Origin: Malurus cyaneus samueli | Taxonomy: Eukaryota; Chordata; Aves; Passeriformes; Maluridae | Assembly: GCA_009741485.1 (NCBI GenBank) | Contig: CM019216.1 | Location: 48,178,328-48,242,327, forward strand | Length of the DNA: 64,000 bases | Direction: 5' to 3' | Part shown: positions 23,759 through 36,500 of the stretch, piece after piece | How the letters are laid out: each line of letters opens with the position of its first letter | Position numbering within the stretch: the stretch's first letter is position 1 | Translations under genes and position numbers: made by a program | Notes under the pieces: model-generated | Seen by the model: only the letters and a program-made list of their open reading frames with translations | What the model was told of the DNA's origin: nothing | Database searches by the model: none

Positions 23759-25559
23759 GTACGGCCCAGCGGGCACCGTCGGGGTGTGCGGGGAGCGGGG
23801 GGCTGAGCGCTGCAGCGGGCCGGGATGGGGCGAGGGGGTGCGGAGCGGGCGGGAGCTTTCCCGTCCCGTGTGGTATGCGGTCGGCCGCCACCTGGGTTCG
23901 AGCTGCGGATTCAGCCACCGACCGTTCCCGAAGCGCTGCTCTGCGCGTCCTTACGCAGCCGGTCGGGCTGGTCACTTCTGTGTTTTCAAGCTCTTCCCGT
24001 CTTTACAAGGATTTTCGCTTTGAAAACTCTGACTCTTGCTGTGACCTGGCTGGTGGCACCAGCTTCCTTTAAAGAGGAGGCCGAGGAGTGCTAAGGAGAG
24101 GAGTTCAGGAGCATTGGCAGCCGCCTCCGAAGCGGCTCTTGGAGCCGGGGATTTGTCCGTAGCCGCTTGGGCTTGCGGGTTTTCGGGCCCTTGGTGCAGC
24201 TCGGCCCGGTCCTCGCAGAACACCTCGCGTTTGGTGTTAGGCCAATTATGCAAGATTAAAATAGTGTGTGCCGGGCGGGGGGGGATGACTATTGGTGAAC
24301 AATTGCGTTTAACAATAAACAGTAACTTCTTTGGAGGGGAAAAAAATTGAAAGCACAACTTTTCCATCCTAGGCAGGCAACTGCTTATCTTGAGTAGCTA
24401 GCTGGCATATAGCGTGCTTGCATGTTCATCACTGTTTTGTCAGTCAGAGCTGTTGTTTCAAACCGCAATCAGCAGCTTGATAACTGAGTTCTGTTTTCGC
24501 TAGTTTTCGGTAGCTAGTTTAGCACCACAGAATGCTTGTGTGTTTCTGTTGCTGGTGTAGTCATACCCTAAACACGAAGAACAATGGGAGAAGTGTGGTG
24601 TATGTGGGAAAAACAAAACCAAGTAAGCCCTTTACTTACCACTTGTATGCTTTTATTCATCAGAAACTTTTAGGATGTGCGTAGACGTTCTAGTTTGGTG
24701 GTAGAATGAATTTTTACACCTGTTGGGACTTTGTGCTGTGCTCGGGCAGTCTGTGTTCCTGCTGGGCTGTGGGCGTAGGGAAGGGATGGATGGTTACAGC
24801 TACCCCTGCACTCTATAAATAGTTGACAGGCCTGTTCTGACCAGAGTACATTTCACCGCTTGGAAATTGCACGTGCTACCCGAAGCCAAGTACTTGCTCC
24901 TCTCTGGGCCCTGGTAGCTTATATGGCATTTGCTGGTAGTGGTAACATTTGTTCTGGCTAATAGTAAACACACTAGCATTTTTATGATTCCTTTTGATGT
25001 GTTTAGATAGCAGGGAAGGGCTTAACTTGGGAACTGATGGATTGGATACTCAGAGTGTTTCCAAAAAGTCTTCTTGAGACTTCATGCGCAGAGACCAGAA
25101 TGATTTGATTTGTAGGTAAGTGGTAGACTCAAAACTTTAACTGAGTTTTTCCATTATACTGTCAGTGAAAACTTGTGCCACCTTGATATCAGCCGCTGAG
25201 GTAACGTGTCAGAATATTGACTTTTTTGAAGCTGGAAATTGCCAAATGGTGTGATGTCAGGGTGGTCTTCCCTATCTTGGCAGGTGCCTGCAGTTTACAG
25301 TGATGCAATTGGAGTTACATGATCTGGTATCTAAAGCCATACTGAAGAACTCTTCTGCCTCGTTTAGGCTGGACTCTTGGAGAATGAAGCAGTAGTTTGG
25401 TGGCTGAAGTAGCTATCTGGCCTGGGAGCCAGGTGTATGCGCTATGAAGTGGGTTTAGCATTGGCCAGTTATTGGATGTGTATGCAAGGACACTGTCTTC
25501 AAGGAAGCCACTACTATTGCTAAGCGCTCACAGAGCCGATCCCATCAGCTGTTGAAAGA

Positions 25560-25588
25560 TACCCACATGGCACATAGCCATGTGGGTA
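25560..25588. repeat. perfect 12-bp inverted repeat, 5-base loop
   Basis: TACCCACATGGC, loop ACATA, then GCCATGTGGGTA. The pairing is exact and stops sharply outside the 12 bp. It lies inside intron 1 and is not part of a recognised repeat family. Confidence 0.9.
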
Positions 25589-28500
25589 CTTACTCCTGTG
25601 CATTAAAGATGGGGCAGGGCTTGAGGACTGAGATTCACAGAGTACTTCTGTGGACATGTTGTTACAGATTCTTTTATGACCAGGCAGAATTTTAGTTGCT
25701 TGATAAATTTGTTCAGTGAAAAAGGAAACAAATATAACAACAGTCCAGTGTGTTCTTCTCCTATCTTCCTTTTTTGAAAAGGACAAGAAAGTGATATTTT
25801 TCAAGAACAAGAAGTGATCTGTCTTTCCTTTGTGCAGTGGAAGGACCCTGTGAGTCATCCTGGGGAGAGAAAAAGGCTTCTCCGTGTCAGTTATATTAGA
25901 AGAATATCTGGGAAGGATCAGTGAAAAGCCAGTATAGGTTAGAAATTGAGTCACCTTTCCTCTTTGAGACTTTCCACTTTTTCTTGCAAATTAAAATGAA
26001 AAGTTACCAGAAGTTCAAAAGGAATAAATTTGAAAAGCTGGTTTTGTTTGAAAATTTAAAAATATCTTACTTTTGGATATGATCAGTCTGATTTAAGAAT
26101 GTACCTGAAATTGAAAACAAAAAAATCACCTGAAAAACAGAACTCCAAGCATCATTGTACATTGTTTAGATTTGGTTTCCTTGTAAGAGAAATAGCAATC
26201 TGTGCACTGGCTGACTCTACGTCTCTGGAGGAGTGTTCTCATGCTGAAAATGTGGAATATGTTAGCAGAAGTATAGCACTTAAAATGATTAATGTTGCCT
26301 TTGATGTCTGTGTGTGTTCTCTGACCAAAGAAAGCTGTATTCTTCATGATGTGTTCATTGTTATTTCTAAAATGATGTTTAATGGAGTAGCAAAATAAAA
26401 ACTCTGTTAATGCACTCTGCTTTCTTCTATGCAAATGTATACCAGCATCAGAACTTCTGCCTTGGAGCCCTTTATAGATCAGAAAATCAACTGAAGTTTT
26501 AGGCATTCTTAAAAGCAAAGATGAAAATGCTCCAACTGCAGAATTTGCTCATCATGTTACTAGATACTGCAAAATGAGGGTAACATCTGAAGGTCTTTAG
26601 AGGTCAAGTGCAGTCTTTCTTATCACTGGCACCTTGCTGCATAATCCCTTTCAAAGATTTAGTGGCTGGAGCAGAAGCTTAGCAGGCAAGCCTGGAATGC
26701 CCAGGCTGATCTGAAGCCTGACTGGGAAATGGTGTGACTTTACCTCAATTTAGCTGTTCTGTCTTCCATCCTGATAGTCACAGAGCCATTGGGCTCTTCA
26801 GGGTTTGACTATGACCAGTTGCTTTACCATTCAAAAAAAAAAAATTCTTTGCCTATTTGTTTGGACTCAAATTGTTGATATGGTAATTGAAAGGTATGGA
26901 TGATGGGTTATCATCGTAGAGGTTGTGGCTTTTGCGGCTCAGGATGTGGTGTGGTGGCTTTCACAGCTCAGGATCACACTCACAGAGTGTGAGTCAGGTC
27001 CCAGCAAGCCCTGTTTCTGGGAATCAGTGCAGCCCAGAGCTGTTGTGTTTTATGTTTCATGGTTGAGGTTGAAGAGTGTGATTGTCTGAAAGGCCAGTGT
27101 TCTCCCTCGGTGGGCTCTCAGGTACATGTTGAGTGAGGCTAGGGTCAAAAGTGTGGAAGAATTATTTCCTGTTCAGCTGGGAGCTGTGGGTTTCTGTACT
27201 CTTATATCCAGCATACAAACTTGGGATAGAGAAGGAAGCACTAGGACACTTAATCTCACAGGTGTAATATTACATCCGCATCTCCTTCACTTCCCATCTT
27301 TCTCTCTGTTAAACATGGTATCAAACCCAGAAACTGCATACAGAGGTTTGGTAAAAGAGCGATTCAATTCCTAACTTCTCTGGGCTGCTTGTTCATTTAA
27401 GTCAGAGAGAGCATTTCATTTTTCCTATAAAATGGCTCCAAAAATTTTATAGAAACCTCGGTGCCTGCTTTTTCTACATGCAAATTGGGAAACTTGATAA
27501 TCCAGTTTTGATCCTGTGCTCATTAGTGATTCTTTATTTTGTAAATCTTGTAACTCTGTTGGAGTAGTCATTCTTGCATTAAAAGACTTAGGGTGAGTTA
27601 ATTTAAACGACATACTGTATTCTTTATCAGATTTTATGGTGCTTTAATTATAGGAACTGTAATGAGATTAGTAGCCATGAGCAAATCAGAAGGGATTGTT
27701 GGGGGTGGGGAGGGACTGCCTCTGACAGTTTTTTGCACATGGTTAGCTTTGGTGGGACAAGAATCCTGCTCTTTTCTGAGCATGAAATGTGGAGATTATC
27801 CTCCCACTGCTCAGAACCTCTTACCAGTTCTTTTGTGACCTGAGATCTTGTTTTTGACCCCTTTTCTGTGAATGATTTCTTTCTGAAAGAGCTGGAGAAA
27901 AAAAGCTGCTGGCTGTTACAGTCAGGATTTTTGTGGGGAATGTGATTATAAAGCTGCATAACAAAGAGGAAAATTTAGGAGCAGTCTCCATCACATAAAA
28001 CTAGTACTGGCTTGGAGCTGGAGGGCCTTGACACCTGTGTCTCGTCAGGTGTCTGATGGTATCATATAAATGATACTTCTTCAAAGCTGTATTCAGCTGA
28101 GAAAAACCAGCCAGCAGAAATGTAGGCACCAAGTGCTGAATCATCTGATGGTTAATGAGCTTCTTGTGCCCTGAGTCAAACCAGAGCTCAGAAAGGGCAC
28201 TGTCATTGAGTGCAGAAGAAGCTCTGTGTTTGCAAGGGTAATTAATCTAAAACCATGCTCTAACACCAGCTACTGAGTTGCTAGAGCAGCTGTAAACTGC
28301 CTGCCAGGAGGTAATGGCAGGGTGAGTGGCCACCCCTCCGGCTGACATTGCGAGAACACAAAAGTTTCGAGACGGAAGAGAAGTGCAGGAGGAGAAAAGA
28401 ACCTGATAGTTTACAGGTTTTCTAAACCAAATCAAAAGCCTCAGCCAGTGTAAGCTGGCTGTCTTCCTGAGGAGGCGGAGGAGAAGGAGGCTGATATTTG

Positions 28501-31500
28501 GTCCATCATCATGTGTGCAGCCTATGAGCTGCAGGAGCACCTAAACTTCTTCCCTGCCATTTTCGGCAAACAGCTTTTGAAAGTCTATGCTGTTGTCCTG
28601 ATGTGTTGAGTACAGTGCCAGTGCTGAAGTGGTGCTGCATAGCCAGATGGCACAGTTCAGGATGATACCCAAATACCTCTGAGATTGTAAGAGTTAGTCT
28701 TTCAAGTTGACAAAATATATGGCAGATTTTTAGTCCATCTTTAATGCTCCTTGGTGGATCCAGTTTGTGCCAAAATTTAAGTTTGGAGCAAAGCTTACAA
28801 AATCCAGCATTGATGAAAGTGCTTTGAAATTCATTTTAAAGAAAAGCAGTTTTGAGCAATGTTCTTGAATAACAATACTGCCTAGTTATCCTAGTGTGCG
28901 TAGGCCTAGATGCCCTGTTAGTATATGAACACTGCATGTGGTATTTTTGTTCCCTGTGCAGAAGTAGCTTCAAGCTTATTCTACACGGCTAACTGTGACT
29001 TCCTCTTGTTTGGATAAGTCTTTGCCAGATGTAGAGCTGGAATTACGGCTGTCCTTTCTTAACCATGATGTTATGAAGGGACGGGGTAAGGGTGTGGCTG
29101 TTCTTCAGCTAAGAACATTTTCAGTAAAACTCTGGGATACAAGATACTGAGAATAGAGAAGATGGTGTCATATTTGAGCAGTTGCCGGAAGGGTTTTGCT
29201 AATAGAGAAAGGCCTGTGTTCCTGAGGGGAGGATGAATGGTGTCATGAAATTGATGATATTTGTAGTGAGGGGTGAGGTTAATGGTAAGTGCCACAGTGA
29301 TACCATGACTTTGCTGATACTGACAGTAAAGTGGATTTTGAAGTGTAAAGTCTTCCTATGAGTGAAAAATTACAGTGAGAGATGGAGAACCAGTTTTGTT
29401 TTAGCTGGGGTTGAAACTTAATTTTGAAAATGTGTAATTTCTGTGAAGCAGAAGCTCTCCTTGTCAGCTGTCTCTCACAGCCAGTGTGTTGCACCTCTCT
29501 GGTCTGTGGGTGGTGTTGGCATTGGGGATCACAGACAGGCTGAGCCATTACGAGATCATCTGCTGCATGCCTTCCCTCCCACTGCTCCCACCAGCTGTTC
29601 ACAGGAGCTACCAGGCACAGGTATGGACTCAGTCCAGGGATTTTAAAATGAAATTAGTTGGAAACTGAACTGTTGGGGTTTAATTGCCCAAACATAAAGA
29701 AAGGAAGGAGTTAAATGGGGGTTGGGAAGGCCTTCAGCTCACCTCTGCCCCATTCCTGCTTCTCCACCCAGAGCAACTGTTCTTCCAACTGCTCTGGGGC
29801 CTCTTGGCCCTTCATTCCTCTTTTCTTCTTGTACAAATATCTTGCTTCCTGCTGTCTAAACCAGCCAGGCTCAAGGAAAGTATGTATTTTAAATGGCCAG
29901 GATGTCAGTACATTGTCAAAATGATTAAGAGTTGTAAGGGATGTAATTTCTTTGAAAGAATTCAAACTGGAGGCATCCCCCTGAAGTAGGGCATTACTTA
30001 CCCACCCAGGTTTAACTGTCTTTCTGTATGCTTTGTCTGCTTGTACTTATGTTTCTCTTGCTCTTTAAGTGCTTTCTTGATGAATTAAAAGTAAAAAAGT
30101 CCTTGTCTATAGGATTTTTATTAGCCAAATATTTATTACTTTTTCTATACCAAAAAAAGTGACAGATTTGCCTAATGGTGAAGAGGCTATTTAATTTTTG
30201 TGTCCATTTTTAAATACTTGAAAATTTTTTGGAAAGGCAAAGGAATTAATTTTACTTGGAAGTTAAAAAATTAGGATGAAAAACACATTCAACACTTTAC
30301 TCAGAAGAAAATTTTAGGGATTTCAGTGCAGAAGGTCAGAAGCTTAGCAGTACTTCAGGCCAGATTTGGAATTAAACCTGAAATGGCTTGGCATCTACAT
30401 TTGAGTCCACATTTACCTCAGGTGCTACCTCACTGCTTAAATTTGAGGTATGTTTTCATTGACAGCCTTGTTGGGATGTGCTGTTGCTCTTGTTTACTTA
30501 ATTGTGAGAAAAGCTGTGCACTTTCTGGATTAGAATTCCATGAAAGGTAAAGAAATACCTAAGTCTATCACTTCCATTTCCTTATGAGCTTGCTAGTAGA
30601 GTGTAGAGCACTCATTTATACAGCACAAACTACGTATGATTTTGTATTGGAAAGCAGAAGGGGCAAAGTTTTGTTTTCTCAAGCTTAGCCATCCTGATGC
30701 CATTGTATATTGTTTTCCACCACTAACATGACACAAATGGCAGCAAAGGCAGGTACATCTCTAGTTTATTTACTTGGTTTTGCTTCCTGATCTCGTAGGA
30801 ATGGTGGTGTATCAGCTTGGAGGGTGTAGTATGGGGATCTAAACGACTCTGTCCCTTTTGCTTGAAGGAAAGGGAAGTCCTATCCGAACTGTTTCAGCTG
30901 TGACGTGGCTGTGTGGGGTTGCACACACAATACAAGGAAGGAAGAAAAGGGAGAAGATTGCTAGGATGGGAAAGGCACAGTGATCATGTAGGAATTGGTT
31001 TGCTCCTGAAGGTGGACTTGCTCAGGGTAAGCTTTCGTAAAACAAAAGCGAATTGTGAAGACTGGTGCCCTGCATATAGGGTGGATCTTTAGCCTCTTAT
31101 TTAAAGCTGCAGCTGATTACTGGGCAGTTATTTTGGTAAATGGTTACCAGAAAGTGAAATGTGACTAGCTCTTTATCTATTGGATGGGGGCAGGCAGGAA
31201 ATAAATCTTGCCTTAAAAAAGAAAATAAATATTAAAGATTCTGAACACAGTCTTAAGTATAGAACTTCCAGGAAAATAATGTCTTAGTGTTTACTGAGCT
31301 GCTGGAAGACTTTTATACCCCATTGCAGTAGGGTGGGTGGAGTAGGTAGGTAAAGCATCTCATATGTGACACGTTTAGAGTGCCTGTGAGAGGTGCCGCT
31401 TCCCTGCAGAAACAAAAAGAAGTCCTGCACTATTGCTGGTACTGTTGCTGCTCTGTGGGGGCAAAGAAATGATGGGCAAGGGCTTCCTAACCCTATTTTA

Positions 31501-33435
31501 ATGTTGCTCACTATGAGACTGTGCACTGGGAAGAGAACGCCTTATGCCTTTCTATTCCAGTGCACCTGTGCAGTGCCAAGTAGAATTCTTTTGCTTAGAA
31601 GCATTACAGGAGGGAGCATATGAATTGTTGGGTGCTATTTCACATGCATATACAGCTCAGTTCTGCAGTAGCTTAGAAACTGTGTTTGGTTAACTTTATG
31701 GTATTAGCATGCAGCTTAAAAATGGCAAAGAATGTGCAACTTCAGAGTTTTTTGGAGTGGATAGATGTGCAAAAGAGCAAAATGATTCATAGTATTTAGA
31801 TGCCTAGTGTTGCATACCAACTACAAAATGTACATGTTAGGGCTCCAGGTAGAATTAGAGTGATGATAGTATGTTTTATTGTGATGAGTTAATCCAGCTG
31901 GAGGTTGAGGCAGGAGTTCAGTCTAAATACTGTTTCTGTTAGACACTTAGGTGCATTGGCATATTCAGGTTCACTTAGACCTCGAAGTGGCCAAAGTGAA
32001 ATACAGTATTAAAATCCTGGATATCTCCCAAGTATTCACATATCTGGGGGTCCCCATTTGCCTTGCATAAGGGCAGTGGGAATCAAGTAAACTCAGAAAT
32101 TTTCAATCATTTCTGTAATGGAAGGTGAATTCAGCCTTGCTTTTGTTGTATTTCTCAATAACACTTAAAGAGTAATTTTCAAACCTACGAACATGTCCAT
32201 TCTTTCAAGACATTGGAGTTCTAACTTTATTTTAAATTGCTAGCATCTTCCCAGTCAGTAAGATATAAATCTTCCTTGCAGTGAATTGCAACTGTTACTG
32301 ATGGACATCACTGAGTGCTTTTGTCTTGGCAAAGTAGGTAGTTCATGTCAATGCCTGATTTGTTGTTCTTTCAGTGAAAGTAACTCATCAAATCCTACTT
32401 GAATTATCCCTGAGTGTAATGCTTCATGAGGATTTCACCCAAGCCATGACAGGTAGTCAGACAAAGCCAGGCTGTCACTTCTGGTAAATTAAGGATCTAA
32501 AATGAATTCTGGATCTCATTCTGTTTTCTCTCCATGTCAGGAAAAGCAGACTTGTCTAAAGCAGATGGTATACAGTGATTTTAGCTAGCAGTGCTGCTCA
32601 CCACAGTCCGCAACTTGTTCCCTACTATTTGTGCATCACTGATCCATCATCAGAAAAAAAAAATCTTGTTTAAAAAGTAATCTTTCACAATAATTTTTTT
32701 CTTCTTTTATTCTTATCCATTTTCTAGTTGTGTTATGTGCAAAATGCAAATGTTTGTTTCACCAACGGTGGTACTGAATAAAGTGCTAAGCAGAGCCGTT
32801 TATTTTGGCAACTGTGGCAGCCTGTTAGACAAAAACATTTGAAAATGACAGGTTCACAAAGGTGGCAGATGGAGGTTTTCACTGGAGCTAGATGAAACCA
32901 AAACTGCAATTTGGTCTTTTTGCTGCATCATTTCCTCTTTCACAATTCAGTCGGAAGTCATAGCTTATCCAGTGCCTGCAGGTGCATCTGCACCCACAGT
33001 CTTGGACAGGCAGGGTCCAGGGAGTTACTCGGAGCTGCTCACAGCACTGAGGTGCCCAGTGAAGCCCAGACTGGTACTCACTGGTCTTGTCTCCACCACC
33101 TGTGGCATCATTAAATATGAGCTTTCAAGTAGCTGAATGTTGAAGCATCCTCATGTGTTTTGTGACATAGAACAGACTATTCCTAAAATATCTTACAAGT
33201 GAAGTTTTTTCGTGTGAATATGTTTACAGATGAGGAATCTCTCTTTTGACCTTGCTTGTTTCAATACCTTTAGTTTGCTGCAGCCAGGCAATGCCAAATA
33301 TGATAGTTATTTTCTTGAGAGAAATTTTTATCTATACCACAGAGCTCTCAAATGAAGTTTCTTGCAGCTCCTTATCGTTTTGAATCACAAGTAAAAAGAT
33401 GCAGAACTTAAAATGATGGAAGACTTGGGGTCTTA

Positions 33436-33530
33436 CTGTGTGGGTTGTGTTGTGTTTTGTTGGGGTATTTTGGCTGAGTGCGGATAGGGGTGTTCAGGTT
33501 TTTTGTGTTGTGTTTGGGGTTGTTTTTTCT
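33436..33530. repeat. G/T-rich low-complexity tract
   Basis: Irregular GTTGTGTT, TTTTGTTGGGG and GTGTTTGGGG words dominate this stretch, with almost no C on the + strand. It is low-complexity sequence within intron 1. Confidence 0.65.
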
Positions 33531-36500
33531 GCAACAACACAAAATGCATATTGGTATTAAATAGCATGTTTTAAAAAGTACAACAGAGCAAGGTGCAGCA
33601 ATGTCATGGAGGAACTGGTATGTATGATTAGATTTTGATAATGAAGGTTCCTTTGAGCTTGGTCATACAGTCTCTTGGTATGAGTGAAAAACCAAAGATT
33701 TCTATTAAAGAAGACAACCAAAATAGTGACTATTTCATCATATTCTCTCCCACTGTAATTCAATTTTTGTTTCTGTAGGTGTGTGCTGCTTTTGGGCCAT
33801 AAAAAATTTAAGCCTGTTTTTAAAATGAACCTAGATTTGAAGAAAATTCTTGCATGTTCATTGGGCTGTAACTACAGCTTTCACAGGCTAGAAGCATATT
33901 TTTTTAGTGAGAAGCTTTAAGATGTTTGGGGAGAGTGAATGGGAGAGGGTCCCATTTCATTGCCTCAGTAATGAATTGGCACCAGATAATATTTTCTGAT
34001 ATTTGCTTATCATTTTGCTTCACTATAGTTTCCATGTAGGAGAATTTTATATGTCCTTATGGTGCAAAGATGGAACAAGGAAGAGGTTTTTGATTATTTT
34101 TATTATTCAAGTATGAGCTCATCTGACTGTTGGAATATTAGTAGGAGACAGCAGATCTGGGTGAATGATGACAGATGATGCAAGCAGCTGTTAGTGATGA
34201 AACCACTAAAAACCTGAATGCAGTTTGAAGTTCTAATACAGAGAGGAGAGTAATAAAGCACTTGTATCTGGTGAGGCTTTCTTTGGACTCTCAGGTGTAG
34301 TTAGTTGATGCTGGCCAGATGCCAGACACTCTCCAAAGCCTCTTTCTCTCCCCCCTCTGCAGAACTGGGAGAAGAAATAACTGTTCTGTCGAAGTGCGAG
34401 AGGGGTAATTTGGATACGCACTTGTAAAGAATTTTTAGCACAACCAAACTCTAAAAATGGTGATGAATTAAGTTAGGCTAGAAATCAGTATGAGCCTCTC
34501 TCAGAGGGAGGGTTCAATCCAGGAGAGCCATCCAGTCTCTGATATTGTGAAGAAAGGTGCAGTATCAGAGCAGTTCTCAAAGCCAGCACCTTCAGTACTC
34601 TCAAAAGAAGGCTTTCTGTGTGGCGTCATTGTGTGCTGAATTTGGCCCAGTTGAATGGTAAGGTTACCTGTGCATTTCAGTGCACTATGTTGAGAAGCTG
34701 CAGTCCAGTGAGAAGATGGTAGAAGAGTTTTATTGTGTGGTGTTACTTTTTTCTTGACTAGTGGAAACAGTAAAATACTTTTTAATGCCCGATATGTACC
34801 TGCAAGCAGCATGCTTCAAACAGTGCTCTGTATCTGGCATTGTGTTTTCTATATGGAAGGTAAAGCCAAGAATCTCACACTGGTTTTAGGAGAACTATCT
34901 CTCAAATTGCAAAACTGTGTTTTTTGAGACAGTTTCTGGTTCAACTGATCTGGCTGAATCCGAGCAATTTTGAAGCGATTCCTTCCCTCTGCTGGGAGAG
35001 GGAGAGACTGCATTGCTGTTACCTGAGTTGACCTAGGCTATAGAGGATGCCTTTGTGAAATAACCCTCCAACAGAATTCATGCAGGCTGTTATATAAAGA
35101 AACTTATGAGAGGGCACATTTAGCAAAGACCAGTGATTGTTTTAGTTTCCACTGATTGCTTTTACGTTAAAACAATGAACAGAACAGATGGTTAAGGTGG
35201 AACAGCTATGTAACATTAAAAAACAATCTCTGAAATCATGTGGTTTGGGTGTGGGGTTTGTTTTGAAATTATGGGTTTTTTCTGTGAAACTGTTACCACC
35301 TGGGCAAGTTTGCTGTAAATTACTGGAGGGAAGTAGCTGGTTGTTGAATGTCCTTGTCTTTCTGTTATTCTGTATGCTTCAGTTGACAGGCTGCAGCGTC
35401 ATCATTCTGGATTTATCTCCTGATATCTCATTCTAAGTTGTTGTTTTCTTTTTTTTCTTCCGGTTTTCAATACCAATATCTGACAAGTTTTGTGGAAGGG
35501 TTTTAGCATTCTTAGAGTACTTATCTTGGCTGCCTGGTAGTCCTTTGGAAGCTCAGGGTGGTTGCAAGGTAGATATTTGGGATTATAGTGAAATCCACCT
35601 TGGCTCTGTGCCTGGCCTAGTGTACATAGGGAGGCCTTTGCTGCTGAGATGCAGTAAACATTGAGTTTCTGTACTCATCCCAAAATGCATCTGCATACTG
35701 TCTAGATGAACTTGTTGAAGCTGTTGTGCTCTCTGTAGCTGCTTTATGTAGAAGCTAAATCCACAGGGAAAATCAACAAACTCTGCATAGAAGTAGAGCT
35801 TAGTAGCCTTGAACACATACGTTATGGTTTTAATGTTCTGTGTATGTTTGCACCTTTGAAAACTGTGTAGTGTGATTTTTTATTTTTTTTTTTTAATTCA
35901 GTTCTTGTTACGTTAGGTTTATACCAGACTAAGCTGGTCTCCTGCAGGGTTATATCATTTTTTGTCTCTGAGTTCTGCAGTGAAGTCTGTTTGGGAAGCC
36001 AAATTTAATGGAAGCACTGGTGGATGTAAGTTTTGGCTCTGAAATCAATATGAAGCACCAGTTGGGCCACAACAAGCCTACTTCTGGATTTAAACAAACC
36101 TTGCACAAACATGAAACCTGATATAAGCTGACATGAACAGGCACTGAAATAATTTCTGAAAGTTGTATGGTTTTTATGGATTTCTTCATAGATGTAAGCC
36201 ATGGTGGAAAGCCTGATGAGAACTATATCTGGAACATATCTGATAGAAGTATATTTTGTGTTATGGTCTATTGAAATGCTTGAAAAATGCAGTGCTACTG
36301 TCCAAGGAATAAGATGGATTAGATGAAGTAAATGGCTGGCTGATACGTATTTTGAAGGGATTATAAATCCTTATTTATGGCAGGAAGTTGAGCTTCTTCG
36401 AAAGATGCCTGCTTATCTAGTGAGTGCTGTAAAGGTCCTGGAGAGTGACCTCTGTTCTCACCAACTTCCAGATTTTGCTCTTTTTCTTCTTCCCTTTCCT

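Larger units (their letters stand above)
22600..24250. promoter_or_regulatory. RNF217: CpG island over RNF217 promoter and exon 1
   Basis: GC content rises abruptly from the AT-rich flank to an extremely GC-rich, CpG-dense block with repeated GGCGG, GCCGCC and CCGCGG words, then falls off in early intron 1. No TATA box is evident, as usual for CpG-island promoters with dispersed start sites. It covers the presumed promoter, 5' untranslated region and first coding exon. Mouse RNF217 has been reported to be controlled by TET1-dependent methylation of its promoter; whether that applies here is inference. The GC content also makes this the part of the window most prone to sequencing and assembly errors. 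Confidence 0.9.

Noticed and set aside
22587..23776. Long minus-strand open frames (288, 370 and 334 codons) over the CpG island
   Set aside because: Three overlapping frames of low-complexity P/R/A/G residues. Stop codons are scarce in such GC-rich DNA, and the opposite strand holds a known exon. They are compositional shadows.
22844..23806. The 320-codon + frame as a complete gene
   Set aside because: It begins at a GTG, has no ATG, mixes non-homologous upstream residues with RNF217 RING1, and runs through a clear splice donor at 23759. Only its 3' part is real coding sequence.
25520..26518. Minus-strand frames of 144 and 130 codons in intron 1
   Set aside because: No domain, no homology that I recognise, and overlapping open frames on the other strand. 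They are chance-length open frames.
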